Of a stretch of DNA of 64,000 nucleotides, positions 53,127 to 63,745 are shown piece after piece. The notes beneath the pieces are model-generated. The model did no database searches and was not told the origin of the DNA. It saw only the letters and a program-made list of their open reading frames with translations. The number at the start of each line of letters is the position of its first letter. Position 1 is the first letter of the stretch. Origin of the DNA: Polytrichum commune (Eukaryota > Streptophyta > Polytrichopsida > Polytrichales > Polytrichaceae); NCBI GenBank assembly GCA_950295325.1, contig OX485806.1, positions 29,140,001 through 29,204,000 of the forward strand, written 5' to 3'. The position numbers and the translations under genes are program-made.

Positions 53127-53160
<34 letters not shown>

Positions 53161-53897
53161 TTCGATCCCTAGAAAGGGACCGACGTGAATGAAGTGTTTG
53201 TTTGTTCCACCCCTAGACCTCATGTGCTCCAACTACAGGATTAGGAGGCGAATTAGCACCCTCTACATTAGCATTACAAATGTATAAAGCTAGATTAGGA
53301 AATCACGGACTTCGAGGTTAAAGTTAAGAAATAATATTTCCAACATTTCATGCGTAGGAAACAAGGAAATACAGGGGCACAACTAGGATAATGTTGGCTT
53401 CTAATTACATAGATGTGCATTATCACAAATCTCAAAACTCAAGGTTAAGTCTAGGTTACAAGACATCATGGAAATTATCAATTGAACGCATGTATAAATC
53501 ACAAAGTATCAAAGAGTGATCCCTTTGCGCATACTTATACCTACAAATTCAAACTAACAGGGTGAAACAATTTTTGCTTGATCTTTGGACTCCTCCATCT
53601 CAAACATTCAAGAGCTTTGGTCCAAGTCATGTGATATCTTAAAAAAAAACATCAAGGTCACTTCTCTCATTGAGTAACCTTGATAGAATCCCTCTGTACT
53701 AACACTAGCTTGGACCCAGAGATGCCATGCACTCATGCACATGAATCACTTTAACATGGTCCCTCGGTGGTCCAAAACGATCCCCGATATGCTTGCCATC
53801 TCAACCGTTCTCGGAACTGTTGGGTTACGGCAGCTGAATGACAATCTCACCACCTTGTCCACCAAGGTTGTCCATTGCATATTAGCTTCCAACATCC
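51394..53897. other. Cotransporter 3' region and intergenic DNA
   Basis: The first 500-600 bases are probably the cotransporter 3' UTR. After that I see no intact gene. A GA microsatellite lies at 53128-53158. A short plus-strand frame near 52345 (KCEDCKELFHP) recalls a zinc-finger start but does not continue as one. Confidence 0.5.
53128..53158. repeat. GA dinucleotide microsatellite
   Basis: Perfect GA repeat of about 31 bases. Confidence 0.97.
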
Positions 53898-54704
53898 TCA
53901 CACGATCCTCTCTTTTCCTCTCACACGTTTTGATACGAAACATACGAGCGCAACGAACAATGCAAATAGGACACCGCCGACAGCAACTAGACTGATGCCT
54001 ACGACCGTTTTTGAGTTGAGACCTCGAGAGCTACTGGATGGTTCGGAATTGCCACTCGTGGGCGGGGGAGCGGGGATTGGAGTTGGAGCTGGAGCTGGAG
54101 GCCTTCGAGGAACAGGGGTGGGTGCAGGGGTTGGTGAAGAAGTCGCATTTGCAGGAGCTGGTGCAGGGCTGGAGCGTGCTGGATGTGGTGCAGGTGCAGG
54201 GCTGGAGCGTGCTGGATGTGGTGCAGGTGCAGGGCTTGAGCGTGCTGGATGTGGTGCAGGTGCAGGGCTGGAGCGTGCTGGATGTGGTGCAGGTGCAGGC
54301 GTTGCTGGTGGAGATGCTGGTGGTGGTGGGTTCACTGAGAGGGCCCTTCTTGAGAGACTTTTGGCGAAAGGAAGCTTACTCTCTAAGATCCACAGCTCCA
54401 CCGCGTAACTGTAAAACGTCGACACGCCTGATCCAGCAGCTACGTCCACCTCACCTGGTTCAGTATGATCTAGGGCACCAATTATATCCAACGTCCTGTC
54501 CTCGCGACCACCGCCGCTTTCAGCAATAATACCACCCGTCACGGAAACCTGGTCCTCGACATGATTGTTGACGACTTCTGGGAACGAAGCTGAAGATTGC
54601 GAGATGTATAAGACGACTAGAAATATTATTGCGCGACAGGTACTTCTCCATAGCAATGTGGAGCTATGGCGCAACCTACGACAACACCTTGAAATCTTAG
54701 ACAT
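53898..54704 (-). CDS. Pro/Ala-rich arabinogalactan/extensin-like protein with one membrane segment
   Basis: Single open frame of 268 residues. A basic N-terminus leads into a hydrophobic stretch (about 24-40, AIIFLVVLYISQSSA) that looks like a signal peptide. Residues 41-125 are of unknown type. Residues 126-215 are rich in Pro, Ala and Ser with four near-perfect 11-residue repeats (APAPHPARSSP, about 137-180), a context favourable for Hyp-arabinogalactan addition. Residues 234-257 form one membrane helix followed by a short basic tail (SKRVRGKERIV). The layout matches the extracellular and membrane part of proline-rich receptor kinases or class I formins, and AAACGT followed by GTGAGA could be a splice donor at SKR. 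No kinase or FH2 exon is visible downstream before the oppositely oriented cotransporter, so I favour a free-standing membrane-anchored wall protein. Function is inferred from composition only. Confidence 0.65.
   Translation of the reverse strand: MSKISRCCRRLRHSSTLLWRSTCRAIIFLVVLYISQSSASFPEVVNNHVEDQVSVTGGIIAESGGGREDRTLDIIGALDHTEPGEVDVAAGSGVSTFYSYAVELWILESKLPFAKSLSRRALSVNPPPPASPPATPAPAPHPARSSPAPAPHPARSSPAPAPHPARSSPAPAPHPARSSPAPAPANATSSPTPAPTPVPRRPPAPAPTPIPAPPPTSGNSEPSSSSRGLNSKTVVGISLVAVGGVLFALFVALVCFVSKRVRGKERIV
54165..54300. repeat. 33-bp coding minisatellite
   Basis: Four units of GGTGCAGGTGCAGGGCTGGA followed by GCGTGCTGGATGT repeat every 33 bp with one or two substitutions, encoding the 11-residue repeats of the Pro-rich protein. 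Confidence 0.95.
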
Positions 54705-56820
54705 CGTGAGGAACTTATAGGTATATGTATACGTCCAGCCCGAACAACAACCCCCAGTAACGACGGCCGCAGCCTCTCACAATATCTAGTAACTACTCCC
54801 AACCACAACTTAGCTCACATGACACTTGAAATCGATCTTAGCTGGTTATGTCGGATTAAGTTGACCCGGCCCACTCTTCCTCCTGTTTGGGGTTGCATCA
54901 TAATCTTCATTTCCCTTCCTACGTTGACGCATTTATTACCCCTGATCCTCCACACAACAAAGTGTATTAATCAATGCAACATTCTGCGCGCTCTAGCTGA
55001 ACTCTGGCTACTCTCACAATAGAATCCCTCACACCTACGAACGAGGAGTTCCGACCGCTGAGTTGCAGATAGGCCGGTTAAGTCTGAGAAGTAAAGAATT
55101 CAAGTTCAAGACTTTAGGCAAACCACCGATCAAATCAGTAGTAGAGAAATCTATAGAATATATCTGAAAAATCAATAAGAGAAAACCGAATGATAAATAA
55201 TCATCAACATGTTACCAGTTCGCCCAAAATCTCCCCAGACACTGCCTCACATGCTCGACTTCCTAATTATGTTAGATTGGGAACTAACCCTACCCCACGT
55301 GTACTTCAAAGAGCATCAGAGCCTCCATTTGGCTTCAGAACCTGTCATATTTATTACCCTCCTCCCTCCACGCAACAAGTGTGTTTTCACATTTGCACCC
55401 TCTAGCCAAACTCCTGGCACTCGCACAATTAATCCCTCAAAACCATCTCACACGCTTGTTCACATCCTAGTTATGCCTGATTACTACGGACCCGATTTTC
55501 CCTTCCTAACTTGACAAAATGTATTTTTTCCCTCCTCTACGCAACGAAAGTGTATCAATGGATCCTCTAGTTTAATAGCTCCACATACTTGCGCACCTGC
55601 ATCAGGCTTACAAGTTTGATGTGGAAGACAATATAGCAGTTCATTGACATCTGGTCTAAAGTTCAACAGAAAAACTTCGGACCAGAGAGGACGAGAAACT
55701 GGAAAGGACGCATTCGCAGATAACTTAGATTGTGGGATGGTGGTATTGCGAGAAGGCTCCCAGGTCACACGTCGTCGTTGATGTTGTTGTTCCGGTACAA
55801 GTTGCAGAGATTCCTCGGCCGGCCAGGACATTAATGGAACTGTTACAGGTGTTGATGAACTAAAATTATGATTTGGGATCATTGGAATTGGTTTATTAAA
55901 TTAAAGTGTGACTCCTGAGTTATATGGTAGCACACAGTATGTTTTACTATATTGAGAGGGTGATGAGCTGGATGCTCAATTCTTAAAAGCTTTTGATGCG
56001 ATTGTTTACGGCAGTTTAAGGTAAGCACAGTAGTGTCTGTACCGTTATAGTATTTTGTCGGTAGAATCTGGAGCCGCATCTCTTGTAGAGCCATATTTTG
56101 GGGAAACAATGACAACGTTATGCTTTACCGCCCCCTTTTCTTCTGGTGTCTGGGGAGACTTCTGGGCATAAATCGGTCAGAATCCTAGTGTGTCCAAGTC
56201 CAATCATGGCCCGATCACACTAAAATCTCCGTCCGCTTCCAGCCATGAAATTGCGGGGATTATGTTGAGAAATAGATGTTTGCTCACCACTTTCACACTA
56301 TTACAGTCAGAAATGTTGACGGATGATGCCAGAAGTGCCTGGTGTGATGAGCCCCTTAGTTACATGTTGTGATCTTTAGGTTTCTCTTTATTAATTTGAG
56401 GTATATTCCATAGATTCCTCGGAAATGATAGGTTGTTCTCCTGAAGTCTTGAACTTCAACGCGTTATTTCTCAAACTCAATTGGTTCATCTGTATCTGGC
56501 GGTCGGTTCTCCCAGTTCATTGTTTATTTCCCCTTTTTTTGGGGGGGAGGGGGGGTGTGTAGACCAAATAGACTCCTGTTGTGTAGAGATACGCAGGGCC
56601 GCTTTACATGAGGGCCGAGGGCCGTGGGTAGAGGAAGCCGACTCTGCTCAGAAGATTTTCTGGGTGGCACCCGAGTTGGGTCTTTGATGATATTAAAGTA
56701 ACAATTCTTCAGAAGCCAATTATCCCATGTGTATAGGCACTGGGGCCAATTCGTAAGTGCCATTACTAGGAAGCGTTGGTAATCCCAGCTCAGCTCCTGT
56801 TCTTGGTCTCTTGTAGGAGA
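54705..56820. other. Upstream region of the Pro-rich gene with diverged tandem repeats
   Basis: A unit recurs near 54875, 55330 and 55495: CCTTCCTAC or AACTTGAC, then CCTCCTCYACRCAACRAAGTG-like sequence, CTCTAGCYRAACTC, and CTCRCACAATWRAATCCCTC (last block clear only in the first two units). Minus-strand frames at 55484-55882 and 55879-56115 are open but show no domain I recognise; I do not call them genes. A poly-G-rich stretch lies at about 56530-56555. Confidence 0.5.
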
Positions 56821-58272
56821 ATGGATGAAGGCAAGCACGAAGCGTTGGTGGCCTTGCTTTTTTTCATAGCTCCTTGCCGTGTGATAGATGTTGTTGTTAC
56901 AATGCAACAATTAGCAGTGCAGCAACATTATGGTGCCATCACCATGATCTTTGCGGAAATTGTTGGGGATAGTGGATTCTTACGGGGACCGCAGAGTATT
57001 TGGATGCATGATTGACGGACGACATATGTGGAGAAGCAATTATCTGGGAGTTATTTTGTGCATTTTTGTTTTTGGCAACATACGAGGTTGCTTCCGCAAA
57101 CTTTTGAGTATTTGAGTAGTGTATTATCTCCATCATTGAGTCCATCGGATAGATGTGTGCGATCATCCATTCCTCTTCGTACTCAAGTTGCTATGTCTTT
57201 GATAGACTATAAAGTGGAAATTCGTTGCGCGGTTACGGAGAAAAATATATGGTATTGCAGAGATCATCGTTTCCGTCTCTGTTAGGGAATTTTGTATGGC
57301 AGTAGAAAAACGCTCGAAACCTTTGGTGATTGAGAAACAAAACGTGAGTACCCTGAAGAGAATTTAAGGCATTAAAGGGAATCCCTTCTGTGATTGGGGC
57401 AGTGAACGGAAGTCATATACCCATAATTGTTCCCCTTTCAGATCCAGTCTCCTATTACTGTAGAAACGACTTTTATTTGCTATCTTACGAGGCACGACTG
57501 ATAGTAAATGTAGGTTTGGGATTACAACTTTGGGTGGGATTTTATTTCAGAATTCTGACATCGGCGGAATTATAAGTGAATTTTTCTACCATACAAACTC
57601 ATAGGAGGCGTTGCCTATCTGATGAAACCATAGTTCTATTCATCCTTTAAAGGCTCATTGGAACTACATACAATCATCTACTTGAATGGCAATTGAGAGA
57701 GCTTTTGGTGTCTTGAAAGGACGGTGGAGAATTATCTTGAAAAGAGTAGATATGCCACTATGACATTCTCCAAACTTGATCACAAGTTGTATCTGTCTAC
57801 ATAATCTTTGTATCATCCGTAAAGATTACTTTGACAATGCTTGGGCGAGAGAGTGAAAGACTCGTGCAATTGGAGAGTTTGGTACAATTAGGTTAGACAG
57901 AGAAACCAAATATCTTCCCGGCAACAGTAAGGAACAAAGGAAATGCATTGATACCTTAGATTGGATGATGTGGAGAATGGTGTTATCTCGATCGAAGATG
58001 TAGAGCAAACAAATGTCGACGACGATATGATTAGTTTGAAACAAGACCAAGAGCAATTTGACAAAGACGAAGTTGAAGTGATAGCTAAACTTGTAAAGAC
58101 TGTGGAGACAAAAAGAGCGCGAGAAACAAGAATCAAGAACATGCTGGTGCTCGCTGCACGAGCTCATGAGGTGATGGCAGCTTCCTTTGGGGAACTACAC
58201 TTGAGGGCCGAGAGCAAAGTGCTCTTCCCATTTTCAGATTCTTCAGAGGAAGAATTTGTAACTTGTCAATAA
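56821..58272 (+). pseudogene. Decayed PIF/Harbinger transposase
   Basis: Separate frames on the plus strand align in order with plant Harbinger transposases: an N-terminal segment from 56821, a middle segment (TFEYLSSVLSPSLSPSD, about 57100), the first catalytic region AVNGSHIPI (about 57405) with Asn in place of the catalytic Asp, then IERAFGVLKGRWRIILKRVD (about 57690) with the catalytic Glu kept, and LHNLCII. The second Asp region (about 57610) has also lost its Asp. Several stops and frame changes separate the pieces. A C-terminal acidic tail is open at 57961-58272. It cannot encode a working enzyme. Confidence 0.75.
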
Positions 58273-58274
58273 GC

Positions 58275-58562
58275 CTATTTATCCGAGAGGTCATGTTCTC
58301 TAATAAAGAAGTTGATCTCAATGTTTTTGGCCATCACAGTACTGTTCTCTACCATTTGCGAGAATATTCCGAAAGTTTGCTCTTGGAAGCTTTTCTTACT
58401 AGTTTTCACAGATGAACTTGCCATAACATTGTTTGTTTGTTCCTTGATGTCAACATCTAATTGTTCTAGTGCAACAACACTATCTTGAGGAGAGCTTGAA
58501 CCATTCGCAGAAGCACTAACATTTTTTTGTGACGGTTCTAATCTAATGTAACAATTGATCAA
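58275..58562 (-). pseudogene. Probable ORF1 C-terminal fragment of the decayed Harbinger element
   Basis: An open frame of 95 residues facing the decayed transposase, with a short helical C-terminal segment (KKSFQEQTFGIFSQMVENST) of the style seen at the end of Harbinger ORF1 proteins. Convergent placement with a gap of two bases matches the gene order of the two complete elements in this window. The N-terminal DNA-binding part is missing. Confidence 0.45.
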
Positions 58563-59086
58563 AGTCTTCAGAAAATTTGCATTCTTTCAAAATTATACTG
58601 ATTATCACAAGTAAGTGTGAATTATACTGATTATACTGAGACTTTCAGCCCTGTCATTAAACATGACTCGATTCGGGTGCTCTTTGCCATCGTTGCAGTT
58701 TTATGAATGCACATGCGACAATTGGACATTGGCACAACAAATAAAAATAAAATAAAATAATGCCCGTAACTAGGTACCGGCATGAATGTGAGCCCGTTGG
58801 CCTAATGTTGATCACGGGAATCATGATGCAACATAAGGTGTTAGAGCATCGGCACCCATGCTCGCTATACCCGGCCTCAATGGTTTTGGCGGGCCCGGGT
58901 AGGAATGACCACCCCACCGCAACCCGGGCAACGGCTCTTTCAAGAGCGGGCTCGTGAAAAACCTCCCCTGTCGCGCCATTTTCCAGAGTCTTCGAGTTCT
59001 CTGCGCGCGCCCAAAAGCCGGGTGATTTAGGGAAGATTTTGTTCTAATTTTTTGTGTGCACCGCTGTTCGGAGAATTTTTGGCGGG

Positions 59087-61036
59087 ATGGCAGGACGTGG
59101 CCGTGGGCACTCGGTGCTTCGAGGCCGTGGACGCGGTGGCTTGCAGCGAGGAGCGCCTGCGGCAACTGATTTCGGGGTTGGTGAGCGGGGATTCGACGAC
59201 GTCGAATTTGAGGGTTTGATGCGGGGGAGGCCGTCGCCGCGAGTGGGTGAAGTGAATGGTTTGCAATCTCGGCGGACTGGGCTCGATCGCAGCCAGCATG
59301 CGGGGATTCACTTGCAGCATTCAACTGGTTTCGGCGAACACGAAGCACCGACGGCCTCAGTGCCGGATGTGACTACTGGAGCAGGCCATCAAGCCCAGGT
59401 GAGTGACCCAGCATTCTCCCTGCATACTCAACCCTTTGTTGATTTTGGTCGAAGCCGAGGCAGGGGTCGTGGGGGAGGGTCTGTGCGGCCTGCGAAAGGT
59501 AAGAATTTTGTTCCTGAGGAAGAGCGCCAGTTGACTAGGAATGTTCTCGCAATCTCTCAGGACCCAATTTGTGGGAATCAACAAAAGGGTAATGCTTTTT
59601 GGGAACGAATTTATTTGCATTATGATCAATGTAGACCAGGTGGACATAGGGGCGCGCGATCATTGGAATCAAAATGGGGCATGATTAAACACGATGTGGG
59701 AAAATTCATCAGAGCCTATAATCAAATCAAAAGATTAAACAAAAGTGGTAGTAAAGAATCTGACATTATTCGCATGGCTAAAGATTTGTATCGTATTAAA
59801 ACTGCTAAGAACAATGAGTTCATGTTTGAACACTGTTGGGAATTGGTGAAAGATTTTCCGCGTTGGGCTGACGGTGTTAGTCCATCGCGTCAAACAACTC
59901 CCTCTAGGAGGGTGTCTGGTTCTTCTGACCACGAGTCGCAATCGGGTTCCCAAATGGACACCCAAAATGGTGTGAGTGCTATGGATACGACAGGTGAGGC
60001 AACTACAAACATGACATTCAGAGAGAGGCCTGGAGGCACAAAAGCAGCAAAAGATGCCCAACGTGCTGACAAGGTGCACGAGAGAGCAGCTTTGACTCAA
60101 GCCAAGGCCGCCGAGAAGATGGCGGAAGCAACACTTCGCAAGGCGGCAAGTTTGGAGTACCACAACATGCTACTCCTTTTCACCGCACCGATGGACCAAG
60201 TTACCACGCCGGAGGCTCAAGAATTTATTCGTTTGCTTCGTGAGGAGGAGCTGCTCAAATTACGACGTCGAAGGGCGGAATCCGCGGCATTTGAGTTGCG
60301 TGAACAACAAGAGCGAGAGGTTTTTGAAATGTCCGAGGCAGCACGCGAACGAGAAGAAGCGGATAAGAGATCTCAAGAAGATGAGGAAACACTCAGGCAA
60401 TTGCAGGATGCACAAGTGGAATTCGACTCTATGAGATCAAATTACGAGCATCCGGGTCATAGAGAAATTGGGGATTTGCAAGAATCCGACGAGGAAGACA
60501 ATCTCGATTCTGAGGTGAATTCAATTTCTCGTACTAAACCAACCACTTTGCTTGACTGTGAGCCTGTGATCCTGCTTGATAAAATTTGAAATGTGAATGT
60601 TGGATTCACTTTCTGTGAGCCGACTGTGACCCTGTCCGAATTCTAATTCTCTTCCAGGGCAGACTGTGGCCGACTTTGAATGTGACTGTTTTTTATTTTT
60701 TTATTTCCTGCAGGCAGTCTGTGTGAGTTATTTAGTTCTCGGTTATCTGCAGGCAGTCTGTGAGGGATAATGTAGGTTTTTTTTTGTTTTTTTTTCTGTA
60801 GGCCCTGTATGTGGATTTTTAGGCTCTGATTTGATTGCAGGCACAAAAGAGATTAGTCTGAATGCTTCTTTTTGACAGGGGGAGGGTCTGTAAGGGTTTA
60901 GGGAAGGTTTTTTTTGTTTTTGTTTTTTCTGCAGGCCCTATATGTGGATTTTTAGGCTCTGATTTGATTGCAGGCACAAAAGAGAGCAGTCTGAATGCTT
61001 CTTTTTGACAGGGGGACGGTATGTAAGTGTTAGTGT

Positions 61037-61083
<47 letters not shown>

Positions 61084-61916
61084 CTGCAGGCCCTGTATGT
61101 GACATTACAGGCTCTGGTTTGATTGCAGGCACAAAAGAGAGCAGTCCCCTTGTTTCTTTTTGACAGGGGGGGGGTCTGTAAGTGTTAGTGTAGGTTTTTT
61201 TTTTTTTTTCCTGCAGGCCCTATATGTGGCATTACAGGCTCTGGTTTGATTGCAGGCACAAAAGAGAGCAGTCTGTGAGGGCTGAGTGTGAATGTAGGTT
61301 TTGGGTTTAAGGGTTTAGGGGGTTATTTAGTTCTCGGTTATCTGTAGGCAGTCTGTGAGGGCTGAGTGTGAATGTAGGTTTTTTTGTAATTTTTTGTTTT
61401 GCAAACAGTCTGTGTGGTCTACAGTCAACGAGTTTGGTTGATGGAATGCAGCATTGCTGCCGACTGTGATTTGCAGGGCAGGCTGAGTCCGAGCATTGGC
61501 CTGTTTGTGTGTGTGGATGTTTCTGTTCTGCATGCATTCTGTGTGGATGTTTCAATTATGGACAATTTGTGGTCGAATGTGGCATTACGCCCGTGCTTGA
61601 ATGTGTATGAGCTTGAGTGTGTCTAAGCCTTGAATGTGCCTAAGCCTTGTTTTGTTGTTTTTGATTGCAGGCACAACATGCGAATGAAGAGCATGATCCT
61701 TGTAGCCGGCGATTCCGAGAAGATGGCGGGATTGCACCCGGTAGATATGTAGATAGCCGTGGTGATAGTGATCAGTGGGATGACATTGAGCATGTTGGAC
61801 CGGGGATGCCCACCACATGGGATGTCGTGTTAGATCATGACAATTCACAAAACATGTGCGCCGAGGATGACATTGGATTTGGTTTAGCATTGAATGGACA
61901 TAGTTTTTACCAATAA
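59087..61916 (+). CDS. Harbinger element 2 ORF1, Myb/SANT-like DNA-binding protein
   Basis: Accessory protein of PIF/Harbinger transposition. Exon 1 starts at ATG 59087 (the frame is open upstream but lacks ATG). It has an N-terminal Arg/Gly-rich part (GRGRGHSVLRGRGRGG and again SRGRGRGGGS), then a SANT-like domain (about 140-265; KGKNFVPEEERQLTRNVLAI, GNAFWERIYLHY, RSLESKWGMIKHDVGKFIRA, FEHCWELVKDFPRW), then a long charged coiled coil (about 320-455). The frame stays open to 60589, but the last part reads through repeat-like DNA. I infer a donor GAG/GTGAAT at 60514/60515 and an acceptor TTGATTGCAG at 61661-61670, joining in phase to 61671-61916 (AQHANEEHDP ... NGHSFYQ) for 557 residues. The unspliced alternative is 500 residues. 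Confidence 0.85.
60515..61670 (+). repeat. Tandem array inside the inferred ORF1 intron of element 2
   Basis: Units of about 125-155 bp contain, in order, GTAGG followed by a T run, CTGYAGGCCCTRTATGTG, AGGCTCTGRTTTGATTGCAG, GCACAAAAGAGAKYAGTCTG and GACAGGGGG. TTGATTGCAGGCACAA occurs at 60831, 60964, 61119 and 61246, and again at the probable real acceptor (61661). The T run in the third unit is 44 bases long (61040-61083). GCAGGCAGTCTGTG-type motifs are interspersed. Confidence 0.85.
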
Positions 61917-62039
61917 ATGTGATATTAGTCACACATTTGCATATTATTTAAAAAATTTAGCATACATTCTTTCTCTGAAACTCACATGTATTGCAATTGA
62001 TATGGCCAAACTTATGGATACTAGTCACCCCTTTATATA

Positions 62040-63335
62040 TTAGGCCAAATTGGTGCCTTTCAACATCCACAAGTGCTCAATTAGATCACCACGGAGACCA
62101 AAATGAGTGTCCGCATTGGTAATGTCCACGGTACTTGCCATATACTCATCAAAGGACAAACCTCTTTGCATTGGGACATTTCCCTCATGCAACTCACCAA
62201 TAACATCATCTAGTCCTTCAACACCTTCTTCGTCATCAATTATCATATTGTGCAAGATACAACATGTGAACATGATGTTCGATATCACTTCCATGCTCCA
62301 ATGCCGGCAAGGGTTGCGAATTATCGCAAAACGGGCCTGCAACACCCCGAAACATCTCTCAACATCCTTGCGCACGGCCTCTTGTCTTTCCGCAAAATAG
62401 TTGCGCTTCTCATCTTGTGGTTGATGGATGCTTTGCACGAAGCAAGACCACTTGGGATATATACCAACTGTGAGAAGATAATATCGATCATACTGACATC
62501 CGTTAACCTCGAATTGCATGTCACGAGCTTCGCTAGTCAACATGTTGTGGATGAGCGGTGAACGATCCAACACGTTCAAGTCGTTGTTGGAACCGGATAA
62601 CCCAAAGAACGTATGTCATATGTGCAAACCACCATCCGCCATGGCCTCCAATATGATCGACTTCTTCCCATCTTTGTCACCGAAGTCCCCTTGCCAAGCA
62701 ACCGGGCAATTCTTCCACTCGTAATGCATACAATCAAGTGAGGCAAACATGCTTGGAAATCCACGATCAGCATTAATTGCCAACTGTTTTTCAAAATCGG
62801 CACGAGTAGGTTGTCTCATATGATATGCCTCAAACTCACACCTAATTGCAATGCAAAATCGCTTCATAGATGTCATAGCGGTGGTTTCACTAGTCCTGCA
62901 ATATTCGTTTGTAGCATCGGCACACAAACCGTAACACAACATCCTCAAAGCGGAGGTGATCTTCTGATGCGGGGACAACCCCAAAAAACCACATGCATCT
63001 TGTTTCTGAACAAAGTAATCGTCTCTAGCACAAACCCTATCCAATATGGTAAAAAATAATGACCTCCGCATACGGTATCGACGGCGGAAAAAATTTGGGC
63101 CATACGTAGGTTCATCTGCAAAATAATCAGACATCATGCGGGCATGCATCTCATGTCTATGCCTGTCAATGTTGGGCGATTTCCCTGTACGTGATCCATG
63201 GACAATGCTCGGCATGTGACCACGCGGTGCACTCAACCCTAATCCAATAATCCAATTAACATTGAAATCATCTTCCTCATCGTCCTCCAAAATAAGCTCC
63301 CGAGTCGCAAGAAGGCGTTCCCGCCATTGATCCAT
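62040..63335 (-). pseudogene. Harbinger element 2 DDE transposase with one in-frame stop
   Basis: Start ATG at 63335 (MDQWRERLLATRELILED). The frame is open to a TGA at 62618-62616 and then continues in the same frame to 62040, giving 431 residues with one internal stop. Catalytic landmarks: FASLDCMHYEWKNCPVAW (first Asp) before the stop; SGSNNDLNVLDRSPL (second Asp) and EAVRKDVERCFGVLQARFAI (Glu) after it. The stop replaces the Trp expected in LHI-W-HTFFG, a TGG to TGA change. This belongs to the plant transposon-protein clade with the SNND motif, different from the GDAAYP-type transposase of element 1. With this stop only a truncated protein lacking two catalytic residues is made, so the copy is probably inactive despite intact ends. 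The 3' end lies 123 bp from that of ORF1. Confidence 0.92.
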
Positions 63336-63745
63336 AAGATTAACTACAAAATACACATGTCAAACCGAGGAACTCTATTAACTCAAACAACCCAAAACCT
63401 CCTTCAAGAGCAGAAAACAAGCCTCGCAGCTCTGTTTGCAGGCAGTCTGTGGTGGTCTGTGACAATCGAAAAATCTATGTTTGCTCGCAGCCTCTGATGT
63501 GGCTCGTCGCCGGCCACATCACCTGCCAACTATGCATCTCAGGGGGTACAGGGTTACCGGGCAGCGAATACGTGGCACCGACAAGGGGCCAACGCATGCA
63601 GATAGCGTCAGGGTTGCGCGAAATCTGGAGAGGTCTGGAGGAAGGGTGGGGGTCGCCATATTTGGCGAGGCCCTAGAGCCTTGTGGAGCCCTCTACTGGC
63701 CCTTTGAAGAGCCGGGTATAGCGAGCATGGGTGCGGATGCTCTTA

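Larger units (their letters stand above)
58844..63742. mobile_element. PIF/Harbinger DNA transposon (element 2), nearly intact
   Basis: Terminal inverted repeats start GAGCATCGGCACCCATGCTC at the left and read GAGCATCCGCACCCATGCTC inward from the right; identity continues through CGCTATACCCGGC, so about 32 of the first 33 bases match. The 3-bp target duplication TTA is perfect (58841-58843 and 63743-63745). It carries an ORF1 gene on plus and a DDE transposase on minus, convergent, as in element 1, but the termini are unrelated to those of element 1. The high terminal identity and a single visible coding lesion suggest recent activity. Confidence 0.96.

Noticed and set aside
55484-56115. Two overlapping minus-strand open frames with scattered Cys
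   Set aside because: No recognisable domain and part overlaps the diverged tandem repeats, so I do not call a gene.
61307-61555. Minus-strand frames across the ORF1 intron of Harbinger element 2
   Set aside because: They are translations of the tandem array and poly-T tracts.
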